A stretch of 18,513 bases of DNA from Acidobacteria bacterium 37-71-11 (GTDB lineage Bacteria > Acidobacteriota > Thermoanaerobaculia > Thermoanaerobaculales > Thermoanaerobaculaceae), in NCBI GenBank assembly GCA_002279285.1, contig NCBR01000028.1:1-18513 (forward strand). Direction: 5' to 3'. The position numbers and the translations under genes were made by a program. The notes beneath the pieces were generated by a model. That model had not been told where the DNA came from and did not search any database. It was given only the letters and a program-made list of their open reading frames with translations. Positions 6,382 to 14,912 of this stretch are shown here, in pieces (position 1 is the stretch's first letter; each line of letters begins with the position of its first letter).

Positions 6382-6428
6382 GGAGATGGCGTTCTCCGTA
6401 ATTGCCTGTCCGGGCTGATGACGCCTGC
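6382..6428 (+). promoter_or_regulatory. Fluoride riboswitch (crcB motif) of the crcB operon
   Basis: P1 is GGAG (6382-6385) with CTCC (6394-6397), enclosing ATGGCGTT. P3 is GCCT (6404-6407) with GGGC (6412-6415), loop GTCC, followed by CTGATGA (6415-6421). GGCGT (6388-6392) pairs with ACGCC (6421-6425) as the pseudoknot. The downstream operon begins with the fluoride channel gene crcB, which supports the assignment. TTCTCCG (6392-6398), including the P1 3' arm, can alternatively pair over seven bases (two G-U) with TGGAGGA (6432-6438). That would mask a strong Shine-Dalgarno that serves a short leader reading frame rather than crcB directly. Confidence 0.94.
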
Positions 6429-6441
6429 CTTTGGAGGAGAC

Positions 6442-6561
6442 GTGCGACCCCGGATGGGTTCCATGTACGACATGACTGCCGTGGTTGCTCTTGACCTCTG
6501 GTCAGGGCGGTGCCGTGCCCGCCGGACAGCCGGGCGGCCGTGCGACGGAGTGGTCGGGTGA
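6442..6561 (+). CDS. Possible 39-residue leader peptide coupled to crcB
   Basis: A GTG at 6442 lies four bases after GGAGG (6433-6437), the strongest ribosome binding site in the leader. The frame runs MRPRMGSMYDMTAVVALDLW... to a TGA at 6559-6561 that overlaps the crcB start GTG (6558-6560). This layout suggests translational coupling: the riboswitch would control the leader frame and crcB would follow. A 5-bp hairpin (TGACC 6492-6496 with GGTCA 6500-6504) lies inside it. No similarity is recognised, and the frame could be fortuitous. Confidence 0.4.
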   Translation: MRPRMGSMYDMTAVVALDLWSGRCRARRTAGRPCDGVVG

Positions 6562-6932
6562 GCAAGATCCTCCTGATCGCCCTCGGCGCCGCGCTCGGCG
6601 CCAACCTCCGCTACGCGGTGTCGGTCGGCGTCGCCCAACGCTGGGGGTCTGCGTTCCCGTACGGCACGCTCGCGATCAACGTGTCGGGCAGCGTGCTCAT
6701 CGGCGTGGTGCTGGCCCTGGCGGCGCGGACGGGCCTGACCGCGCCGTGGCGGCTCCTGCTCGTCACCGGGTTCCTCGGGGGCTACACGACGTTCTCCAGC
6801 TTCACATGGGAGACCTACCAGCTCGCCGTCGAGGGCGGCCTGGGCCCGGCTCTGGTCAACGTGGCTGGCAGCGTGGGGCTCGGCCTCGGCGGCGTCGTGG
6901 TCGGCGCGACGCTCGTGAGGCTGTTGCCATGA
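6558..6932 (+). CDS. crcB: Fluoride channel CrcB/Fluc
   Basis: 124 residues with four hydrophobic helices, the usual Fluc size. Family signatures are all present: GAALGANLRY (10-19), GTLAINVSG (36-44) with the pore Asn41, and GFLGGYTTFSSFTWE (71-85) with the Phe residues that line the ion path. Fluc proteins form antiparallel dimers in the inner membrane and let fluoride leave the cell passively. The GTG at 6558 is chosen because homologues begin just before this first helix and GGAG (6547-6550) lies seven bases upstream. A GTG at 6510 would add an implausible Arg-rich extension. The stop overlaps the next start (ATGA). A single crcB copy implies a homodimer. Fluoride control comes from the riboswitch at 6382. 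Confidence 0.95.
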   Translation: MSKILLIALGAALGANLRYAVSVGVAQRWGSAFPYGTLAINVSGSVLIGVVLALAARTGLTAPWRLLLVTGFLGGYTTFSSFTWETYQLAVEGGLGPALVNVAGSVGLGLGGVVVGATLVRLLP

Positions 6933-8275
6933 CGGACAAGCCATTGGAGGGCGCGATGAAACTCGGTGGCGCGGCACAGCAGGTCTGGGTGTTCATCGGC
7001 GAGAGCGACCGTTGGCACGGAAAGCCTCTCTACCTCGCGATCCTCGAGGTCCTGCGCCGCGCCGGCTGTGCGGGCGGGACGGTGCTGCGCGGCCTGGCGG
7101 GTTTCGGCGCCAACAGCCTGATCCACACGGCGGCTCTCGTCGAGCTCTCGACCGACCTGCCGGTGGTGGTGACGTTCGTCGACCGGACGGACCGGGTCGC
7201 CCGCGTCCTCCCCGAGATCACCGAGATGGTCCACGAGGGCCTGATCACCGTCTCGACCGCCGAGGTCGTCAAGTACACGCACCGTGTGCCGGGCGCCTTT
7301 CCCCCTGCGCTGACCGTCGCCGACGTGATGACGCGCGAGGTCGTGACGGCCACTCCCGAGACGACGATCGGCGAGCTGGTGCAACGCATGGTCGCGAGCG
7401 GGGTGCGGGCCGTTCCCGTCGTCGACGGCGATCACCGACTGGTCGGCGCCGTCACGGATGGCGACCTGCTGGCTCGCGGCGCCGTGCATCTTCCCATCCC
7501 TGTGCAACGCGAGCTGGGCGGGGAGTTGTCGCCTGACGAGTCCCCGCGGTCCGAGGCGCCACCACACCGGGCCGCGGACGTCATGACCCCGGCGCCGGTG
7601 ACCGCCCGGCCGGAGACGAGCCTCGCGAAAGCGGCGGCGCTGCTGGCCGACCACGGCCTCACCCGCATCCCGGTCCTCGACGCGGACGACAAGTTGGTCG
7701 GCGTGGTGAGCCGCTCGGACCTGCTGCGCACGGTAGCCCAGACCATGCCGCAGCCTGCGGCCGGCCCGCGACCGCGCGTGAGCGTGAGCGGGCTGGCGAG
7801 GGATGCGATGAGACGCGACGCCGTGATCGTGCAACGCGAAACGCCGCTTGCCGAGACGCTCGACCGGCTTCTCGAGGTCGTCGAGCGGCGGGTGGTGGTC
7901 GTGGACGAGGCCGGCCGGCCGGTCGGCATCATCACGGACGGAGATGTCCTGAGCCGCGCGGCCCGGCGGGTGCATGCGGGCGCCTTCCGCTCGCTCGCCG
8001 CGTGGTTCGCGGGGGGAGCGCGTCCGGATGGGGTCGAGGTCGCCGCGCGCGACCGGTCGGCTTCCGATGTCATGAGCGGCCCGGTTGTCACGGTTCCGGA
8101 GGATGCTCCGATCGGCGACGTGCTGCAGGTGATGATGGCCCGGCGGCTGAAGTTGGTCCCGGTCGTCGACGCCGCAGGCACGCTGCGGGGCGCGATCAGT
8201 CGCGCGGACCTCCTCGCCGCGCTTGCCGGCGCAGCTCGGACCATGGCAGGACCACAGGGGGATCAAGATGAGTGA
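6929..8275 (+). CDS. DUF190 domain fused to four CBS domains
   Basis: 448 residues. Residues about 15-115 form a DUF190 domain (VFIGESDRWHGKPLYLAILEVLRRAGCAGGTVLRGLAGFG), a PII-like fold often encoded beside crcB. Four CBS repeats follow at about 129-185, 215-270, 289-345 and 378-433. Each starts with a DVMT-like or DAM segment and ends in a TDGDLL, SRSDLL or SRADLL-like loop. CBS pairs form Bateman modules that bind adenine nucleotides. The ligand here is not known. The start overlaps the crcB stop by four bases, and the end overlaps the antiporter by eight, so the three proteins are made together. A regulatory subunit for the channel or antiporter is a reasonable inference. DUF190 plus two Bateman modules in one chain is more elaborate than the usual stand-alone DUF190. 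Confidence 0.9.
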   Translation: MTDKPLEGAMKLGGAAQQVWVFIGESDRWHGKPLYLAILEVLRRAGCAGGTVLRGLAGFGANSLIHTAALVELSTDLPVVVTFVDRTDRVARVLPEITEMVHEGLITVSTAEVVKYTHRVPGAFPPALTVADVMTREVVTATPETTIGELVQRMVASGVRAVPVVDGDHRLVGAVTDGDLLARGAVHLPIPVQRELGGELSPDESPRSEAPPHRAADVMTPAPVTARPETSLAKAAALLADHGLTRIPVLDADDKLVGVVSRSDLLRTVAQTMPQPAAGPRPRVSVSGLARDAMRRDAVIVQRETPLAETLDRLLEVVERRVVVVDEAGRPVGIITDGDVLSRAARRVHAGAFRSLAAWFAGGARPDGVEVAARDRSASDVMSGPVVTVPEDAPIGDVLQVMMARRLKLVPVVDAAGTLRGAISRADLLAALAGAARTMAGPQGDQDE

Positions 8276-9467
8276 GAACGTCTGGCTGGTCGCTGCGATC
8301 TGGATGGGCCTTGCCTTCGCGGCGAGCCTTATCTCGATTCGGCTCGGGATCTCCGTGGCGCTCGTGGAGATCCTCGTCGGCGTCGTCGCCGGCAACTTTC
8401 TCGGCATCCATCAGACGACCGCTTGGATCAACTTCCTCGCCCTGCTGGGGAGCGGCGTCCTCACCTTCCTCGCTGGCGCCGAGATCGATCCCGCCTCGCT
8501 CAAGTCGAACTTGCGCGCCAGCCTATCGATCGGAGTCCTGTCGTTTCTCCTGCCGTTCGCCGGCGTTTGGGCGTTCGCACAACTTGTCCTTGGATGGGGG
8601 CTGCACCAAGCGCAGATCGCCGGCATCGCGCTGTCGACGACTTCGGTGGCGGTCGTCTTCGCGGTTATGATCGAGACCGGCCTGTCCGAAACCGACATGG
8701 GCAAGATGATCCTGGCGGCCTGTTTCATCACAGACTTCGGGACGGTCCTCGCGCTCGGCGTCCTGTTCGCTACCTTCAACGTCTGGCTATTGGTGTTCGT
8801 CGTCGTATCCGCCGTGATGCTCTGGTTCATGCCGCAGTGGACCCGCTCCCTCATTGGCCACGTCGGCACGAGCGCCGTCAGCGAACCCGAGGTGAAGTTC
8901 ATCCTTCTGGTGCTGTTCTTCCTTGGCGGCCTGGCGACCACGGCTAAGAGCGAGGCGGTTCTCCCCGCGTACCTCGTCGGGCTCGTTGTCGCCGGCGTCT
9001 TCGTTCGCGACAAGACGCTGATGCACCGCATGCGCTCGATCGCCTTCGCGATGTTCACGCCGTTCTACTTCATCAAGGCCGGGCTGTTCGTCTCGCTGCC
9101 GGTGCTGTGGGCGAGCCTCGGCGTGATTGCGGTCCTGCTGCTGCTCAAGCTCTCGACCAAGGTGGTCGGAGTCTGGCCGCTCGCGCGCGCCTCGCTGATG
9201 CGGCCGCGCGAGGCCAGCTACACGACGCTGCTCATGGCCACCGGGTTGACCTTCGGCACGATCGCGTCCCTGTTCGGACTCAACAACCACATCATCAACC
9301 AGCGGCAGTACACCATCCTGGTCTCGGTCGTGATCCTGAGCGCGGTCGTGCCGACGCTGATCGCACAGCGCTTTTTTCAGCCGCGAGCGGGGACGATGAA
9401 GGCGTGGGGCAGGCTCTACCGCCGAGCGGCCGAGCGGCGGGCCGAAGTCGCCTCGCTGGAGGGATGA
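8268..9467 (+). CDS. CPA2-family cation/proton antiporter
   Basis: 399 residues, about 12 transmembrane helices and no C-terminal RCK/TrkA domain, typical of KefB/NapA-type membrane domains. Recognisable parts are the first-repeat motif FLAGAEIDPASLK (67-79), the TM4 sequence GIALSTTSVAVVFAVMIETG (119-138) and the TM5 motif ITDFGTVLALG. The ion-binding pair is Thr155-Asp156, in place of the Asp-Asp, Asn-Asp or Gln-Asp seen in better-known members. It therefore has a single carboxylate at this spot. CPA2 antiporters exchange Na+ or K+ for protons. The ATG at 8268 has AGGGGGA upstream. As third gene of the fluoride operon it may counter the acid load or cation imbalance caused by HF entry; this is inference. 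Confidence 0.9.
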   Translation: MSENVWLVAAIWMGLAFAASLISIRLGISVALVEILVGVVAGNFLGIHQTTAWINFLALLGSGVLTFLAGAEIDPASLKSNLRASLSIGVLSFLLPFAGVWAFAQLVLGWGLHQAQIAGIALSTTSVAVVFAVMIETGLSETDMGKMILAACFITDFGTVLALGVLFATFNVWLLVFVVVSAVMLWFMPQWTRSLIGHVGTSAVSEPEVKFILLVLFFLGGLATTAKSEAVLPAYLVGLVVAGVFVRDKTLMHRMRSIAFAMFTPFYFIKAGLFVSLPVLWASLGVIAVLLLLKLSTKVVGVWPLARASLMRPREASYTTLLMATGLTFGTIASLFGLNNHIINQRQYTILVSVVILSAVVPTLIAQRFFQPRAGTMKAWGRLYRRAAERRAEVASLEG

Positions 9468-9469
9468 AT

Positions 9470-9910
9470 ATGTTCAAGAGGATCTTGCTGGCGTACGACG
9501 GCTCGCAGGGTGCGCAGCTGGCACTGGGGCGATCGCGCGAGCTGTTCACCACGGCCACTGAGGTTCACCTGCTGGCGGTTGGGCGGATTCCGGAGTACGC
9601 GGAGACGGTCAGCGAGGTGGACGAGGCCAAAGAGCAGGCCGCGCGGCACTACGGCGCGGCAATCGAACAGGCCGCCCAGGGGCTGCGCGATGCGGGGCTC
9701 TCCGTCGCGGTGCACCTCGAGTACGGCAAGGTCGGCGACACGATCGTCCGGGTTGCCGAGACGATCGGCGCCGACCTCATCGTCCTCGGCACCAACCCTC
9801 ACACCGCGCTCAAGCGCCGCGTGCTGGGCGCGTCCGCCGACAAGGTCGTCGACCACGCGCACTGCTCGGTGCTCGTCGTCCGGGTGACGGGAACCCAGGG
9901 GCAAACCTGA
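9470..9910 (+). CDS. Universal stress protein, UspA family
   Basis: 146 residues. The N-terminus FKRILLAYDGSQGA and C-terminal HCSVLVVRV are typical UspA strands. The nucleotide loop, GTNPHTALKRRVLGASADKVV, departs from the ATP-binding pattern G-x2-G-x9-G-S/T. The second Gly is Pro and the last position is Ala, so ATP binding is doubtful. ATG at 9470 is preferred because GGAGGG (9458-9463) is six bases upstream. An ATG at 9464 that overlaps the antiporter stop is the alternative and adds two residues. It is the last gene of the crcB operon; no clear terminator follows. Confidence 0.9.
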   Translation: MFKRILLAYDGSQGAQLALGRSRELFTTATEVHLLAVGRIPEYAETVSEVDEAKEQAARHYGAAIEQAAQGLRDAGLSVAVHLEYGKVGDTIVRVAETIGADLIVLGTNPHTALKRRVLGASADKVVDHAHCSVLVVRVTGTQGQT

Positions 9911-9929
9911 CACCGCTCTCGGGATTTGG

Positions 9930-9961
9930 TCCTGTCACGAATCCGCGCCAGCTTGACAGGA
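9930..9961. promoter_or_regulatory. Inverted repeat overlapping the arsM -35
   Basis: TCCTGTCA (9930-9937) and TGACAGGA (9954-9961) are perfect 8-base inverted repeats 16 bases apart. The right arm overlaps the -35 TTGACA. It could be an operator or a stem-loop after uspA. There is no T-tract, so a terminator is less likely. Confidence 0.45.
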
Positions 9962-9981
9962 GCGGCCGAACGGCTCATAAT
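9953..9981 (+). promoter_or_regulatory. Sigma70 promoter of arsM
   Basis: -35 TTGACA (9953-9958) is perfect; -10 CATAAT (9976-9981) matches five of six; the spacer is 17 bases. The predicted start is near 9988, about 45 bases before the arsM ATG. Confidence 0.88.
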
Positions 9982-9996
9982 TCGTTTGTTGACGAA
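9981..9996. promoter_or_regulatory. Candidate repressor operator at the arsM start site
   Basis: TTCGT (9981-9985) and ACGAA (9992-9996) form an inverted repeat with a 6-base spacer, centred on the predicted transcription start. The position suits a repressor such as ArsR, but no arsR gene is present in the window. Confidence 0.4.
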
Positions 9997-10033
9997 ATGA
10001 AAACCGCGGCCATGCGGTGCGAGGGGTGGCGAG

Positions 10034-10870
10034 ATGACCGAGCGTGACGTGAAGAGTGCAGTGCGGGAACATTACGCCGGTCTGGCGCGCACGGGCGCCG
10101 GCTGTTGTGGCTCGGCTTCCTCGTCCGGCGGTTGCTGCGGCACGACCTCGACTCCCGTCGGGCTGAGCCGCGAGATCGGGTACTCGGAGCGGGAACTTGG
10201 CGAGGCGCCCGAAGGCTCGAACCTCGGGCTCGGGTGCGGGAACCCGCTCGCCCACGCGGCGCTGGGCGAGGGCGACGTCGTCGTGGACCTCGGATCGGGC
10301 GCGGGCTTCGACTGCTTCCTGGCGGCCAACCGGGTGGGGCCCGAGGGCCGTGTGATCGGCATCGACATGACCCCCGAGATGCTCGAACGGGCGCGGGCGA
10401 ACGCCGTTGCGGGCGGCTACACGAACGTCGAGTTCCGGCTCGGCGAGATCGAGAACCTGCCGGTCGCCGACGGCAGCGCCGACATGGTGATCTCGAACTG
10501 CGTGATCAACCTCGCGGCCGACAAGGGAAGGGTGTTCCGCGAGGCGCTCCGGGTGCTCAAGCCCGGCGGGCGGTTGATGGTGTCCGACCTTGTCTTGCGC
10601 CGTCCGCTGCCCGAGAGCGTGCGCCGCTCGGTCGAGGCGTACGTGGGTTGCATCGCCGGCGCGATGCTCGAGGACGACTACCTCGCGGCCATCCGCCGCT
10701 CGGGCTTCACCGAGGTCGAGTTGCTCGCCGAAGCGACCTACCCCATCGGAACGAGCAATCCTGACGAGACCGAGGTGGCGCTGCTCAACGACCCGGCGCT
10801 AAGCCGCGAGGACGTGCGCTCGGCGACCGACGCGGTCGTCTCGGTCAAGGTCGCCGCGCGCAAGCCGTGA
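10034..10870 (+). CDS. arsM: Arsenite S-adenosylmethionine methyltransferase
   Basis: 278 residues. The SAM-binding motif is VVDLGSGAGFDCF (83-95). The three Cys residues that bind As(III) in ArsM are in their family contexts: C68 in GLGCGNP, C156 in SNCVINL, and C206 in VGCIAGA. A further Cys-rich segment, CCGSASSSGGCCG at 24-36, is common in this family's N-terminus. The enzyme methylates arsenite with SAM to mono-, di- and trimethyl arsenicals in the cytosol. The ATG at 10034 follows GAGGGG (10021-10026). It has its own strong promoter with two inverted repeats. It converges on nrdJ. No other ars gene is seen here. Confidence 0.93.
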   Translation: MTERDVKSAVREHYAGLARTGAGCCGSASSSGGCCGTTSTPVGLSREIGYSERELGEAPEGSNLGLGCGNPLAHAALGEGDVVVDLGSGAGFDCFLAANRVGPEGRVIGIDMTPEMLERARANAVAGGYTNVEFRLGEIENLPVADGSADMVISNCVINLAADKGRVFREALRVLKPGGRLMVSDLVLRRPLPESVRRSVEAYVGCIAGAMLEDDYLAAIRRSGFTEVELLAEATYPIGTSNPDETEVALLNDPALSREDVRSATDAVVSVKVAARKP

Positions 10871-10917
10871 GCCACGGGGTGGAATTCCGCGCGCGGGCGT
10901 GACGACCCGCCTCGACC

Positions 10918-10967
10918 CCCGCGTTCGCGGGAGCGACGCTGGCGCGTGGCCGGCCGCCCGCGGGCGG
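10918..10967. terminator. Two GC-rich hairpins between convergent arsM and nrdJ
   Basis: CCCGC (10918-10922) with GCGGG (10927-10931) and a perfect 14-base palindrome CCGCCCGCGGGCGG (10954-10967) fill the 104-base gap. The second lies eight bases past the nrdJ stop. Both strands would form them, which suits a shared bidirectional transcript end, but neither is followed by a T-tract. Confidence 0.4.
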
Positions 10968-10974
10968 TCGTCGC

Positions 10975-13707
<2,733 letters not shown>

Positions 13708-13729
13708 CCCAGATCCCCCTTCCCATAAG

Positions 13730-13750
13730 AGTTCAAGTACTACTTGAACT
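13730..13750. promoter_or_regulatory. 21-base perfect palindrome in the nrdJ leader, candidate operator
   Basis: AGTTCAAGTA (13730-13739), a central C (13740), and the exact complement arm (13741-13750). It starts about four bases after the predicted nrdJ transcription start and ends before the Shine-Dalgarno. It does not match the NrdR box, the LexA boxes I know, or a B12 riboswitch. Its position would let a repressor block transcription. As RNA it would be a strong hairpin. Confidence 0.65.
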
Positions 13751-13760
13751 TTGCAGATCG

Positions 13761-13789
13761 AATCTAGAGCGCGACCGGGGGGTTGTCAA
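13761..13789 (-). promoter_or_regulatory. Sigma70 promoter of nrdJ
   Basis: On the minus strand a perfect -35 TTGACA (13789-13784), a 17-base spacer, and -10 TAGATT (13766-13761). The predicted start is near 13754, giving a leader of about 46 bases. Confidence 0.8.
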
Positions 13790-14000
13790 GGGGCCTACCG
13801 CAAGATATTGGGTCGCTCGCGGCGATCCGCTACCACATCTTGTGCTTACCTCGGTTTGACGCGGGTTGCGGGGCGCCGCTCGGCCGCTGCAGGCGCATCG
13901 CCGGAAAGGGCGGCGGCGGTCCTACCCCCGACACCGGCAAAAGTCAAGGCCACGCCGCCGACGCGCCCGCCAGGCGAACGCCGGACTGCGACCGATCATG
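13790..14000. other. Intergenic region with no recognised feature
   Basis: About 210 bases between the nrdJ promoter and the HU terminator. Only short, unsupported frames occur on either strand. I looked for a cobalamin riboswitch or NrdR boxes, given the nrdJ neighbour, and saw none. Confidence 0.5.
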
Positions 14001-14024
14001 AAAAGGGCGCGGTTGCCCGCGCCC
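14001..14024 (-). terminator. Intrinsic terminator of the HU genes
   Basis: On the minus strand GGGCGCGG (14024-14017), loop GCAA, CCGCGCCC (14012-14005), then TTTT (14004-14001). An 8-bp GC stem with a GNRA loop and a T-run, 27 bases after the downstream HU stop. Confidence 0.88.
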
Positions 14025-14050
14025 CGAGGACACCTGGAAAAGCGAACGGC

Positions 14051-14338
14051 CTACTTGGCCACCTTCTCCTTGAGGGTCTTGCCGACCTTGAACGCCGGGT
14101 AGGCGCGGGCGGGGATCTTGATCGTCGCGCCGGTCGCGGGGTTGCGGCCCGCGCGCGCGGCGCGCTTGCGGACGGAGAAGCCGCCGAAGCCGGGCAGGGT
14201 GACCTTGCGGCCGGCGCCCAGCTCCACCGCGATGAGGCCCTTGTTGGCGTTGAAGACCGCGTCCACGGCCTCGGCCGCCTTGGCCTGGGTGAGACCCGTC
14301 TTCTTCGCGAGCTTCGTGATCAACTCGGTCTTGTTCAT
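14051..14338 (-). CDS. HU-family DNA-binding protein (second of tandem pair)
   Basis: 95 residues, standard HU length. It begins MNKTELITKLAKKTGLTQAK and carries the HU signature GRKVTLPGFGGFSVRKRAARAGRNPATG with the DNA-bending RNPATG arm. It ends in FKVGKTLKEKV. HU binds and bends DNA as a dimer in the nucleoid. The Shine-Dalgarno TAAGGAGGAA (14350-14341) is strong. It lies 24 bases after its paralogue and just before the terminator, so the two are one transcript. The paralogues are about two-thirds identical by eye and may form homo- or heterodimers. Confidence 0.95.
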   Translation of the reverse strand: MNKTELITKLAKKTGLTQAKAAEAVDAVFNANKGLIAVELGAGRKVTLPGFGGFSVRKRAARAGRNPATGATIKIPARAYPAFKVGKTLKEKVAK

Positions 14339-14362
14339 CTTTCCTCCTTAGGCGTGGTCGGC

Positions 14363-14650
14363 CTACTTGGCCAGCTTTTCCTTGAGTGTCTTGCCTGCCT
14401 TGAACGTGGTGTACTTGCGGGCGGAGATCGTGATCGCCTTGCCCGTGGCCGGGTTGCGACCCTGCCTCGCCGCGCGCTTCCGCGTCGCGAAGGTGCCGAA
14501 GCCCGGGAGAGTCACCTTGCGCCCGGCGTCCAGCTCGACCGCGACGATGCCCTTGTGTGCGTTGAAGATCACATCCACGACATTCGCCGCCGCGGCGTGT
14601 GTCAGGCTGACCTTCTTCGCGAGTTTCACGGCCATCTCTGACTTATTCAT
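14363..14650 (-). CDS. HU-family DNA-binding protein (first of tandem pair)
   Basis: 95 residues. It begins MNKSEMAVKLAKKVSLTHAA, carries GRKVTLPGFGTFATRKRAARQGRNPATGKAI and ends FKAGKTLKEKLAK. All HU hallmarks are present, including the RNPATG tip of the beta arm. The ATG at 14650 follows AAGGGAGGA. It is the promoter-proximal member of the pair. The pattern points to a local gene duplication followed by divergence, mostly in the N-terminal dimerisation helices. Confidence 0.95.
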   Translation of the reverse strand: MNKSEMAVKLAKKVSLTHAAAANVVDVIFNAHKGIVAVELDAGRKVTLPGFGTFATRKRAARQGRNPATGKAITISARKYTTFKAGKTLKEKLAK

Positions 14651-14684
14651 TCCCGATCCTCCCTTGTAGTTCGCTTCCTACGCT

Positions 14685-14714
14685 ATTATTCGGACCCTCT
14701 CTCGAGTTTGTCAA
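14685..14714 (-). promoter_or_regulatory. Sigma70 promoter of the HU operon
   Basis: On the minus strand -35 TTGACA (14714-14709) is perfect, the spacer is 18 bases, and -10 AATAAT (14690-14685) matches five of six. The predicted start is near 14678, about 28 bases before the ATG. Confidence 0.85.
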
Positions 14715-14781
14715 GTGCCGCAATGGGTTTTCGCCTCTGCCCTCGCCGTTTCGCTCGTCGCTGCCGTCGTGTGCGGCACCG

Positions 14782-14801
14782 AGCCAGCCAGCCAGCCAGC
14801 C
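14782..14801. repeat. AGCC tetranucleotide repeat, five copies
   Basis: Five perfect AGCC units in the roughly 200-base gap between the HU promoter and the rsgA stop. Nothing else is recognised in that gap apart from small GC hairpins without T-tracts. The repeat could vary in length by slippage, but it lies outside any supported gene. Confidence 0.6.
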
Positions 14802-14912
14802 ACCGCTGGCGTTTCTGTGCATCTTGTCCCTTGGAACCCAACACCGTTCGCTGGTCTGGCACGGCGCAAGCGCCCCGCGGCGCATCGGGTCGGAGCTGAC
14901 GCCCGGTCCCGG

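Noticed and set aside
6490..6506. Hairpin TGACC/GGTCA in the crcB leader as a riboswitch terminator
   Set aside because: The stem is only 5 bp with a 3-base loop and is followed by GC-rich sequence rather than a T-run.
10871..10974. Classical intrinsic terminators between arsM and nrdJ
   Set aside because: Strong GC hairpins exist but no T-run follows on either strand, so they are listed only as low-confidence transcript ends.
13751..14000. Possible cobalamin riboswitch or NrdR boxes upstream of nrdJ
   Set aside because: No B12-box-like segment or NrdR-type 16-mer was found on the minus strand; the clear signals are a sigma70 promoter and an unrelated palindrome.
14782..14801. AGCC repeat as the core of a CRISPR or phase-variable gene
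   Set aside because: Five 4-base units only, with no spacer structure and no supported reading frame across it.
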